Assembly: GCF_030272615.1 (NCBI RefSeq)
Contig: NC_081407.1
Location: 149,107,744-149,171,743 of the forward strand
Reading direction: 5' to 3'
Origin: Cryptomeria japonica
Taxonomy: Eukaryota; Streptophyta; Pinopsida; Cupressales; Cupressaceae
DNA length: 64,000 bases
A program made the position numbers and the translations under genes. The notes under the pieces were generated by a model that had not been told where the DNA came from, did no database searches, and was given only the letters and a program-made list of their open reading frames with translations. Positions 43,861-54,433 of this stretch are shown here, in pieces. Numbering within the stretch: the first letter of the stretch is position 1; each line of letters opens with the position of its first letter.

Positions 43861-46407
43861 TGTGTGAGGGAAAAAGTGAGACTAGGTTATCATGTCCTAA
43901 TCCTACCTCTTGTCACACATTACGTGTTGGGAAAAATGGTGTCTCAACCTTGCATTTATGTGAGGTTACTATTTATAGTAAGTTTTCATTTGAGCACGAA
44001 ATGGTGCGAAACTCTCCCTGAAGCTTCTGGTTGGCTAGATAAGCATTTCGGTAAAGTTGCGTCGCAAGGTCACAGCTAGTTTTGAAGATATTAAAGTTTT
44101 CGTCTTGGAGGGGTGCAATAAAATGTTTAAACTTAATTTTGGGGAATTTAGAGGCTCCTAAACACCTTGAAAAGTTGCCGTAACCGGCGAAGCGGGTTAC
44201 GAGGTGATAGAGCACTTCGCGAGCTTTCCGGCGCTTCAAACGGTTCGTCAATCGGACACCCGGTTCTCAAGTTATGGCCTCCGGAAGTTTGTACTCCTGA
44301 AATAGGAAAAATAATTTGTATCGGATACATAAATGAGCTGTAAAAGGGAGCGACACGTGTTGATGTGTGCTTTAACATGTCATAGAAGGGAGATAAGGTC
44401 GGCTACACCTTATTGGGTGGTTTTAGCCCATGGTTTTGTAATACCGTTTGATGGTTTCTTGTATTGTATCTCCTATTTATGAGGTGTGTGAGATAGAGGT
44501 TGTGTGTAAGAGTCTTATGGCTATTGAGTTGCCTCTGAATCTCTGATTAGTGGTACTCCTGTGAAGAGCTTGCTCTGCAAGTATTTTGTAATCTGTTTTT
44601 GATTGCTGAATAAAATATTGAGCTGCTTTTGGAGGGTGGGGTTTTTCTCCCGAAAGGGTTTTCCCCACGTAAATCATTGTGTTGTGGTATGAATGCTATT
44701 ATATCTATTTCTATTTTCTGTAACTGTTGTAATGATCTGAAAAAGTTTTGCATTACCCTCCTCTCAAGGTTAGTGTAGGAAGTTGTTTCCGCTACTTAAC
44801 TTCCTTACATTACGGAATACGAAAGAGCCTAGAGGTATCGCACAATTGGCTACTTCTTTTTGTGAAAGAGAGAGCCACGGGCTACCTATTAGGGTTTCTA
44901 TTCCTTTGTTGTAATTGAAAGTTAAGATTATGCAAGTCCAATTCCTAACCCTAGAATGTAAGTATGAACTAATAACAAGATTGCAGAATTGAACTTAAAC
45001 AATGGAAAGCTGTAAATACCAAGATAAAACAAAAATGCAAATGCGTACCCGGAGTCAAAATTTGAGTGGAAATGTTTGGTACAGGGGTGTGGGTGCCACT
45101 GTCTTGATTCTGCACCTAAAATTGCACCTGAAACTACTGTTTTGCACTCTGGAAAACTGTCTGAAATCCTGTCTGTCAAGAGGACCAGGGCGCCCAGTGC
45201 CTCTGTCCCAAGGACCAGGGCGCCCAGCGCCCCTGTCCTGACAGGACCAGGGTGCCCCATGCCCCTATCCTGGTATTCTACTCTGCAATTTGGTGTGGAG
45301 TGCTGTCTCGACCTGCTTTTCCCGGATCTGTAACCTGCGGCATCATCCGAGTCCCGAAACCTGCACTTATATCTGAAAAGGGTATGGGTGGCTATATAGG
45401 GTTTTGCCTTAGTCAAACCCCCGCTTCGGTGATTTCCACCTCCACGAATAGCCAAGTTGTATTGTAAAAGTAATGTGTGTGTAGACCTTGTGTGTGTGCA
45501 AGATCTAAAATGCAAGTAAGAAAACTAGAGCAACCTAGAAAGTAAACCCTAATTGCTTGTCAATGATAATGTAAATGCTCTAAATCAAGATGCAAAGTGA
45601 TCTAAAGCATGAATAAATGAGATATTGAAGCTTATGCAAAGACATGAAAACAACATGAAATCATACCCAACCCCCAAGGGAGAAGTACAAGCCAATCTTC
45701 AGTCGATAATCTCCTATTGTTCTTCAATGTCTTCCAAGCCCTAAATGGATGAATGGGTTTGATAAATGCTTGATAGAGGGATGTTGAAAGTTGTTGAAGT
45801 CTTCAAAGATCTGCTCTTTCGCTGCATATGAGGTTCCTGAAAACAAAATTCTGATCCCTTCAAATGAAGAAAGAGAGCTCTTATGTATGAAACCCTAGGT
45901 CGCAATTTCGTCTTTTGGCCGACCTAGAGATTGAATCTCCCACCAATTTATTGGGGTTAAGCTTTATTTTATGATTGGATCGTGCTCCTAAAATTTTGGG
46001 AAAAATGTCCGGGACCGTGTGCACTCCGGGTGCCATGGTCCCGACAACTTTTCACCAAATTTTCAGGGCCGTCAGATATGATGATTTTAGAGAGAATCCC
46101 GAAGTTACAGGTGATTTCAAGATGTTTTGACCCCCGAAATCAAGCCCCCAATTTCAAAATAGGACTTAATTAGGGTTTTCGATTAGATGATGCATTGGAG
46201 GAATCACATGAAAAGGGGCACACTTTAATGAAAGGGCCTGACTTTATGATGTGAAGGATGATGAAATAGGACCTTAGACCTAATTAATTTGATTAATTAA
46301 GTGCTAAAGGGGAAATGTAATGCAAAATGCAACTGCGCCAAGGCGGGTGCTAAACTAGGTGTTAAATTGTACTGCTTTAGCAAGTGCGTACAATTTACGA
46401 CGCTACA
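43861..46407. mobile_element. 2547-bp insertion in G2, probable solo LTR (possibly composite)
   Basis: The block starts TGTGTGAGGG and ends GACGCTACA; GACCT lies on both sides (43856-43860, 46408-46412). Discounting the block and one GACCT joins the G2 frame exactly. The reverse strand starts TGTAGCGTCGTAAATTG, like the start of an LTR. However, the segment near 44635-44669 (TTTTTCTCCCGAAAGGGTTT) is typical of plus-strand Copia LTRs, so two LTRs may be nested. There is no pol sequence. A 195-codon minus frame (44928-45515) arises from a GGACCAGGGCGCCCAG-type repeat at 45180-45255 and is not supported as a gene. Confidence 0.7.
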
Positions 46408-46412
46408 GACCT

Positions 46413-46995
46413 TCACCATAATGTCTTAACCCTCACTGATATATCTAACACACTTAACCTAATCGATGAAGTAATGCCCATTATCCACCCTGAACTCATC
46501 GAATGGAACCAACCAAATCCCCCATGTCTTGACTTCTTCCAAAATGATGAGGCTATCATTGACTTTTTGGATTTAAGGGATAACCTACCAAGCGGGGATC
46601 ACAAAGATGGATTCGCCATTGAACTTAATAGTGCAACATACTTCGGGGTGGATGCCAAACCTTTCAGCTGCAAAAATATAACACTAAAACATGGATCTTC
46701 CAGTGAAAACCACACTGTGGCACTGTTTGATCCGACAAAAGTAAAAAGAAAGAGCGTATCCAACAGTGAAAACCTCTCTGAGGCACCTGAGGATGAAGGG
46801 TTTGACATTCTCCCTGATAATACACAACAAGAACGATCAACAATTCTCATCAAGGAAACCAAAGAGTACAATGTGGGGACTCCTGAAAATCCTCATATCA
46901 TACATCTGGCATCTCTTCTCACTCCAGAGGAATAGCCTAAATTTATAGAGTTCTTCCAGAAGCGTCAGATCAACTTCGCATGGTCATATGCAGAC
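46413..46995 (+). pseudogene. G2 linker before reverse transcriptase
   Basis: After the insertion, the frame continues with HNVLTLTDISNTLNL and IDEVMPIIHPELIEWNQ, then an Asn/Asp/Ser-rich stretch and LIKETKEYNVGTPENP near 46850. G3 has matching words in the same order. A TAG at 46933 ends the open stretch; the next residues continue the same frame into the reverse transcriptase, so Gln was probably lost. Confidence 0.65.
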
Positions 46996-47920
46996 ATGCC
47001 TGGGCTTGATCCTGATTTAGTCATGCATCACCTCACCGTCGCAGAAGGAGCCAAACCTGTCAAGCAGAAGCTTCGTAATATGCATCCCCAGATTGCAGTG
47101 CTAGTCAAAACAGAACTCAAGAAACTCCTAGATGTTGGTTTCATTAGACCAATTGATTATGCAGAATGGATCTCCAATATTGTGCCAGTTGGCAAACCAA
47201 AAGGGGGCATCCGCATTTGTATTGACTTCAGAGATCTAAATAAGGCCTATCCTAAGGATGACTTCCCCCTACCAAATATCGACATCATAGTGGATCTAAC
47301 AGCGGGACATGCCATGCTTTCACTCATGGATGGCTTTTCAGGATACAATCAGATAAAGATTGCACCAGAAGATCAACATAAGACAACCTTCACATGTCCA
47401 TGGGGCACATATTGCTGGAATGTAATGCCTTTCGGCCTCAAGAATGCAGGAGCAACCTATCAAAGAGAAATGACCACCATCTTCCATGATATGATGCATA
47501 CCATGATGGAAGATTATGTGGATGACTTACTAGCAAAATCACTCACCAGAAAAGGACATCTCCACATCTTAGATAAAATCTTTGATAGACTGGAACAATA
47601 CCATGTTCGACTCAACCCAAAGAAATGTGTCTTTGGAGTAACCTCCGGGAAGCTTCTAGGATACATTGTCTCAAGCAAAGGTATTGAGGTCGACCCAGCA
47701 AAGGTAAAAACAATCATGGACATGCCACCTCCAAAGAATATCAGTCAGCTAAGGACACTACAAGGACGACTTCAATCCATCCGAAGATTCATTGCACAAC
47801 TGGCTGATAAGTGTCACCCATTTACACACCTGCTACACAAGAACATCCGCTTTCAGTGGGATGCCCGATGCCAGCAAGCATTTCAGACACTTAAAAACTA
47901 TCTCATGAATCCACCATTGC
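46996..47920 (+). CDS. pol: G2 reverse transcriptase (intact segment of the polyprotein)
   Basis: This is the first part of an unbroken 806-codon stretch (46996-49416). The first Met is only the first one after the stop at 46933, not a true start. Motifs: GFIRPIDYAEWISNIVPV, GGIRICIDFRDLNKAYPKDD near 47200-47262, HAMLSLMDGFSGYNQIKIAP, FTCPWGTYCWNVMPFGLKNA, and the catalytic YVDD at 47515-47526. Residues expected for polymerase activity appear present. It copies element RNA into DNA inside the virus-like particle. Confidence 0.88.
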
Positions 47921-48340
47921 TGATCCCACCAGATCCAAGTAGACCGTTGTTACTCTATATCTCAACAACCAGTACAACATTGGGTGTACTACTAGCACAA
48001 CATAATGCAAAAGGAAAAGAGTGTGCTGTTTACTACATCTCTCGCACATTGGTGGGCTATGAACTCAATTACACACCTATTGAGCGAGCTTGCCTAGCAG
48101 TAATCTTAGCGGCCACTAAACTGAGGCACTATCTGTTAACACACAAAGTACAACTCATTGCAAAGATTGATCCACTCAAGTATTTACTCAGCAAAGCAAC
48201 ATTGACAGGTTGCTTAGCCAAATGGGTGATGATTCTAAGTGAATTTGACATCGAGTATGTGGACCGTAAAGTTATCAAAGGGCAAGTTATTACAGATCAA
48301 TTGGCCGATGCACCCCTCACAGGCGATCATCCTCTTATTT
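47921..48340 (+). CDS. pol: G2 first RNase H, degenerate (connection-like)
   Basis: Same open frame as the reverse transcriptase. It reads LLLYISTTSTTLGVLLAQ, YYISRTLVGYELNYTPIERAC and KIDPLKYLLSKATLTGCLAKW, then QLADAPL. The Asp expected in the first motif (YxDAS) is replaced by Ser, and other acidic positions are changed, so it is probably not catalytic. This is usual in Tat elements, where a second RNase H follows. Confidence 0.8.
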
Positions 48341-48960
48341 CCAATTTTCCAGATGAAGAGATATTCATGATCACAACAGCACAACCATGGAAACTATATT
48401 TTGATGGGTCATACATTAGGCATGGCTCGGGGGCAGGTATTCTGTTTATCACACCTCAAGGTGATAGCATCCTGAAGTCTTACAGGCTCACATTTCCATG
48501 CACAAACAACATAGCAGAGTATGAGGCCTTGATCACAGGACTCAGGTTAGCCATCCAATGGAAATTACAAGAACTGCAAGTATATGGCGATTCCCAACTA
48601 GTCATTCGACAAGCAACTGATGAATATCAGACCAAAGATGATAAACTCATGCCATATAAGCAAATGGTGGACACTCTAAAGACATCATTTACTACTATCA
48701 CTTTTGAGCAGATACCAAGAGATCAGAATCGAGTTGCTGACGCTATGGCTACCATCGCATCTCTCCTAGATCTTCCACAAAATTCAACATGCTACGAGTT
48801 CTTGGTAGAACAACTTTGGATCCCCGCTTATGATACCCCTGAATCCGAGATGATATGTCACCTTGTCGGTCCTAAATCCCCATGGTATGGTGAGTTCTAC
48901 ACCTATCTCCACGATCACACCCTTCCTCCCAACCAATCAAATAACCAACGTAAAACCTTC
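48341..48960 (+). CDS. pol: G2 second (archaeal-type) RNase H
   Basis: Same open frame. Motifs: WKLYFDGSYIRHGSGAGI near 48388-48440, NNIAEYEALITGLRLAIQW, LQVYGDSQLVIRQATDEY and RVADAMATIASLLDLP near 48730-48777. These supply the Asp, Glu, Asp, Asp catalytic set. The domain is the hallmark of the Tat lineage and is thought to have taken over RNA degradation from the first RNase H. It appears intact. Confidence 0.87.
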
Positions 48961-50127
48961 ATTCGCCAAACTGCTCGATATACCATTATTGCCGAAACCC
49001 TATACCGACGCGGTCTTGATGGTACTCTCCTTCAATGTCTAGAAAAAGATGAGATAACAAAGGCTTTGGAAGAGGTACATGAAGGAATTTGCGGGACTCA
49101 CTCAAGTGGTCCGTCACTAGCCAAGAAACTCATGCGAGCTCGATATTATTGGCCATCTATGGAAAAGGATTCCTACTACTTTGTTAGAAAATGCAAGAAA
49201 TGTCAAGTTCATGGTGACCTGATACATGCACCAGCCCAAGAACTGCAACCAATCACAACACCATGGCCTTTCTGTCAATGGGGCCTTGACCTTGTGGGTA
49301 AGATTCATCCATCTTCATCCAATGGCCACAAATTCATTATTACCGCCACCGAATATTTCACAAAGTGGATTGAGGTTGTTCCACTTACCCAAGTCACCGG
49401 CAAGCAGATTGCCTGATTCATCCTCAACTACATCATCTGCCGGTATGGTGTGCCCATGTCCATCATCATAGATAACGGTCTTCCTTTCAAAAATCAGGAT
49501 GTCCGTGAACTTTGTGAGAAATTTCATATCCAACACCGCTTTTCCACTCCCTATTACCCACAAGGCAATGGTCAGGCCGAAGCATCAAATAAGAACATAT
49601 TAAGAATCCTCAAGAAGACAGTCAATGATGCCGGCCGTGATTGGCATGTTCAACTAAATCCAGCGCTATGGGCATATCGAACCAGCATTTGAACCCCTAC
49701 AGTTGCAACTCCTTATTCATTGGTCTATGGTGCAGAAGCTATCTTGCCTATTGAGGTCAAGATACCATCACTACGGGTTTCCTTGCACAATCTCATTGAT
49801 GATGAAGCTTACAGAGTCTCATGTCTTCAGGACTTAGAGTTACTTGATGAGAAGTGACAAGCTGCATACAACCATCTCAAAGCCTATCAGCAGTGCATGA
49901 GCAGAAGCTACAATCACCGAGTTAGACCTTGTACATTTGAGGTAGGTGATCTTGTTCTACGAGAGAATCCTCACAACCAACCAAACAGAGAACATCAGGG
50001 AAAGTTTGAATCAAACTGGCTGGGCCCATATGTTGTCACTGCTGTGTTCGGGTCCGGGGCATATCAGTTGGCTACATCAGAAGGAGAACCGCTTGCAGAT
50101 CCAAACAACGGCATGCACCTCAAATAG
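48961..50127 (+). pseudogene. pol: G2 integrase (in-frame stops at the core)
   Basis: The zinc-binding part has HEGICGTHSSGPSLAKKL and RARYYWPSMEKDSYYFVRKC near 49078-49200. The core has WGLDLVGKIHPSSSNGHKF, TEYFTKWIEVV, then IIIDNGLPFKNQDV near 49465-49505 and [13 protein letters not shown] near 49565, completing the DDE set. The C-terminal part (49897-50127) has FEVGDLVLRENP and SNWLGPYVVT. Stops at 49414, 49690 and 49856 break the frame; neighbouring residues match G3, where Arg is found at the 49690 position. A TAG at 50125 may or may not be the natural end. Confidence 0.85.
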
Positions 50128-52615
50128 TTTTATACCTAAGCTGTACAGAGCATCAGGCTCCCCTACATACCAGAAAATACCAAAAACATTCAGAAAAATG
50201 TCCTGAAGAAAATACAAAAACATTCAAAAAAAGTAAAGAAAAATCATGCATCCAAACGGTGAACAACCACTCCGGTGGCACCTTGGGTAAGTACGATGGT
50301 GAAAACCTGACAAACAGGTGCCACTCATAAAGGCTATGGCTCCATTGTCTTTCAGACTTGTTGTGATCGCATCTACTTCATACATACATCCATCCATCCA
50401 AAACCATGGCTTGTTATTCCTCTGCAATTATGATAGTACTCCATACATCTTGCATCCCGCTTTTTCATAGTCATGTCTAAAATTGAGGGCAATGCCTTTA
50501 ACCTATTGATGGAAGTGGATTCTACATTGTCTTATGATTCATTAAGTTCTTCATTCAAAGCAATAATCAAAAATCCAAAAACATTCAAAAAAAAATATCT
50601 CGCAAAAATCCAAAAACATTCAAAAAAAAATATCTCGCAAAAATCCAAAAACATTCAAAAATATCTCGCAAAAATACCAAAAACATTCAAAACAATTCAA
50701 AATCCAAAAACATCGACAAACCATTGAAAAATCCAACAAAAACATGGCAATACATTGTACATACCCATCTGAGCAGATCCCCAACAAACATTGCGACATA
50801 CTTAACAAAATGACCATTTATCAATCAAACCAATCAACATCAAAAAATCAAACTATCTTCAACAAGGATGCATCATTCCTTACCAAAACAAAGACAAAAG
50901 TGATGTTTTCTTTGACAAGAAAATTATGTTAAGCTATCAAATACTTGGTTGATTTGTGAGTACAATCATTTGTTTATCTGTATCAGGATCTTTTAGCATT
51001 GTTTTGTATCGTTTGCGCATTACTTCCGATGAAGTTATGGGGCATGTACTAATGGTGTCTACGTGGGAAGTTCACTAAGTTACGTGATCATATGCAAAAT
51101 GCAGTCATAGATCACAACGGCTTGCTGACTACAGCGTATACCTCGACCATATGAGCATGAACCATTACCAAGGATCCTTATTCTTTATTCTTTATGTATA
51201 TACTATTTGTTTGCAGGTACAATGCTCTTCCTTTGGTTCCTCTTACCTCATCCAAACTGGATAAAGGTTTTTATCTCTTATTACGGTATGCACTTGTCTT
51301 AGGATATGATCAGTCTAAGATCAAGGAGGACGTTCCAAGTCATGCATGAAAGGAGATAATCCTTGCTTGTTCTGCAAGCAATACTAAGGTCAACTTGATC
51401 CATTATATCAAGTTGCTTGTATTAACTTGCTATATCAAATCCATGTAAGAAATACTTTGGTCATCTTGAATCTTTATGTCAAGTTGCTTGTTTTTCTTAC
51501 AACATTTTAAAGCTCAATGATGAAAAATAAAGCACCATGGATCATCATTTCATCTCATATATATATATTGCATTTCGTTGCATTCCATCCATCCATACAT
51601 TCATAAATAGCTGCATATCATTCATACATAGTAATGACAATGGATACTCTATTTTCCTCTTCTTCCATAGGAATGTAATAGGTCCTCCATTTCTTCTATC
51701 TAACATTGAACCCCCCCCACCCTCCCCATCTCGATAATCACCATCACATACCCTACATCGTGTCCCAATCAACCTAATCAAGCCACGTTCATCACCATCC
51801 ATCTCTAAATAGGAGGGATTGTGTTTCCTATCCTAAGTCATCCAATAAGTCAAGAAAGTTACTCTATCTGCATAGGTACATCAACTCACGCACACCTAGA
51901 CTATCAACAGATACTTTGATCAAGTATCTTCGGGTCTCAACAGGTAATCGATTATGGTAATCCTAGACTACATCAGGCATTTATCATAATGACCTAGTCT
52001 CAACGAGGCTGCCATGATTCCCCACAACCATCCATCACATGCACACGCTATCAATTGATCAACCAATCAAACACAATCCAACAAACAATTACATCAATTG
52101 TCTAAGTCTCAACGAGTATTTTGCTTCATATACCTTGACTTCATCGGACAATTACATCAATTGTCTAATTCACATCAGGTCACTTTGATTCACTTACTCA
52201 GACTTTATCATGTCCAAGTGACCAATTGACATCAACTGTCACGCTTTGACTTGACCGGGGCAATTAAACCGATTGCACCAGATTGTCCAACCAATTTTGA
52301 TCAATTGTATAGCATCAATCCAAACCCCACACTACATCTGCTATGTATCTCTTGCATGACCTCAGGGTACCCACTGGCTTGTTGTTTCTTCATATTCACT
52401 CCATTTTCTCCCATTCTTTCATCATTAGCTCTAATTTCTTCTATTCTACCTCCCCTCCACTTTTCATTCTTTTTCGAGAGATCGCCCGATTTTTCAAAAA
52501 AAAATTCGACCCATCTCTCGAGGGGGCATACCACCTATTAAATTTACATTTTATGGGGCATTTCTTCACACCTATTTTTCTTTCTTTGAAACAACGCGAT
52601 AAACTGCACCGTCTC
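50128..52615 (+). other. G2 3' untranslated region
   Basis: About 2.5 kb with no supported gene. It contains A-rich repeats (50569-50715), a TTGATCCATTATATCAAGTTGCTTGT segment in two diverged copies near 51395 and 51465 (CAAGTTGCTTGT shared), and, from 51520 on, the stretch that matches G1 1-1065. The spaced ATTACATCAATTGTCTAA motif lies near 52089 and 52150. Confidence 0.7.
50569..50715 (+). repeat. 35-bp A-rich tandem repeat in the G2 3' region
   Basis: Three full or nearly full units of about 35 bp each contain ATCCAAAAACATTCAAAA followed by ATATCTCGCA, then a degenerate unit. A related AAAACATTCAAAAAAAG copy lies earlier near 50215. Unit length is not a multiple that suggests coding. Confidence 0.75.
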
Positions 52616-52628
52616 AAAGAGGGGCAAA
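52616..52628 (+). other. polypurine tract of G2
   Basis: AAAGAGGGGCAAA directly precedes the 3' LTR, in the same place as in G1. Confidence 0.85.
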
Positions 52629-54433
52629 TGTAGTCACATAAATCTGTCCACTTAATTAAATGAATACTTAGTATTTATTTGATTATTTAACCATCAATTA
52701 ATGAATTAATTAAATTAATATTTAATTAATTCATCTTAACCCTCTTCTCCTATTAATTAAATAAATTATTCAATTTATTTGATTTAATTCACTTAACCAA
52801 ATTCAGACCATTAATTAAATAAATAAATCATATTTATTTAATTAAATATTCTGTCACATTTAAATAAATTAATATTTATTTAAATCCCCCAAAATCCCAC
52901 CTCTCACATTTAAATAAATTAACATTTATTTAAATCACCTTTATCCTCTACCCACTTGTATTTTCCTACAAATGCAAGTTGCACAATTATTTTAAATAAA
53001 TAATTTATTTAAAATCACCTTTATCCTCCACCCACTTGTATTTTCCTACAAAAGCAAGTTGCACAACTATTTTAAATAAATTATTTATTTAAAATCCTAT
53101 TTATCCTCACCCACTTGAAACCTTTAATGGTTTCCCTTAAAGTATTCAAACTTGATGGCTTTAAAGTCTTCAAACTTGATGGCTTCCTTCTATAGTCTTC
53201 TTAAGACTTTAATGGTTTTCCTTAAAGTCTTCAAGCCTTTAATGGTTTCCCTCAAAGTCTTAAAGCATTTTAATGCTTTATCTTCATTTTTCTCATTTAA
53301 ATAAATTAATATTTATTTGAAAATTTATCCAAATGCAAATTACACCATTTAATTGAAATAAATGATTTTATTTTAATTAAAAATACCAAAATTTCTCCCA
53401 CTTGCATTTTCCTACAAAATCCACTTGCATGCCTAAACCCCTTCTAGAATTTTCTAATCACTTCTAAATAACCTAACCCCTTCTCTAAACTTTGTCACAT
53501 TCCTAAGCAAAAGGGAAGTCACTTCTCAAACCCTCAAAGTCTTTGATAACCATTAAAGGCTTTCAACCTTCAACCACTAAATGGCTCAAAGTCTTTGATA
53601 ACCATTGAAGGCTTTCAACCTTCAACCACTTAATCCCCAAAGTCTCCAATAACCATTAATGGTTACCTCAAACCCTCCCACATGGTTAAAACATTTGTTT
53701 TGACTCAACCTCTACCCAACCCAAAGGTCTCATCAGGCCATTAATGCTTTGACCATGATTATCTCTTAAACATTTGCACAAAGGTTTATCCTTGGATTAA
53801 CTCTTAATCCAGTGGGTAATCTTAATTTGGACTTGACCCTTAGCCTCTAGATAACCATGAGGTCTTCTCAGGCCTTTAATGCCTCCAACCTCTTCTCTCA
53901 ACCCAATCCTATGTTGACACTTGTCACCATTTTATTGGTGCCAATTGTGCACATGGATCCCCAACTTTCAAACTTGGCCCTTGACTAAACCATTCAATCT
54001 TAACCCTTCATTTCCCCATTTCTTCTATAAATAGAACCCTTCTCCTCAAGCAAAAGGGGGAAGCATTAGAGTATTGTTGTTATACTGGCATTAGCATAGA
54101 GCTTTCTCATAGCATCACTATCTACACTTGCATAGGATTTGCTTATCATATTCAACCATCTTGAATCTCCATATGGCATCCATGGCTAGTGCTAAAAGCT
54201 GAGAGCTACACTCATTTGGGACTTGGAGAGGAGAGGAACAAGGGAGGAGCAACTATGAGCATCTTGATTAGCTATTTTATTATATGTTTATATGCTTTCT
54301 ATTTCATGCTTAATATCTCTCTTGATATGCCTGTTTAGGATAATCTTTTGTTGCTAACACTAACGTTTGTTTTCTTGTGCTCTTGTGTGTGTTGCCATCA
54401 AACAGATTTTCTAATCCTTTTTGTAGAGCATCA
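52629..54433 (+). repeat. 3' LTR of G2
   Basis: 1805 bp, the same length as the 5' LTR and nearly identical to it. It starts TGTAGTCACATAAA and ends AGAGCATCA, followed by the target duplication AATGT (54434-54438). TATA box at 54026-54033. Confidence 0.93.
54026..54033 (+). promoter_or_regulatory. TATA box of the G2 3' LTR
   Basis: TATAAATA in the same context as in the 5' LTR. If active, it would read out into the Copia-1 fragment at 54434 in antisense to that element. Confidence 0.6.

Larger units (their letters stand above)
35799..54433 (+). mobile_element. full-length Tat-type Ty3/Gypsy element G2, young LTRs but broken genes
   Basis: The 18.6-kb element has two LTRs of exactly 1805 bp that differ at about five sites by eye, a primer site, a 2.7-kb leader, gag-pol in one frame, a 2.5-kb non-coding 3' region and a polypurine tract. 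AATGT flanks both sides. Tandem RNase H domains place it in the Tat lineage. The coding frame has about 14 in-frame stops but no frame change, once the 2547-bp insertion and its duplicated GACCT are discounted. It sits inside the Copia-1 reverse transcriptase. Confidence 0.95.

Noticed and set aside
44928-45515. 195-codon open frame on the minus strand
   Set aside because: It lies inside the LTR-like insertion of G2, has no recognisable domain, and its most striking part comes from a GGACCAGGGCGCCCAG-type DNA repeat read in one frame.
40298-50127. Stop-codon reassignment or RNA editing to rescue G2
   Set aside because: All three stop codons occur in the frame, and the decayed Athila and Copia-2 elements show the same changes, so ordinary decay explains them better; no sequence feature supports editing.
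50569-50715. Possible CRISPR-like array
   Set aside because: The A-rich 35-bp units are directly adjacent without unique spacers, and the DNA is a plant retrotransposon 3' region.
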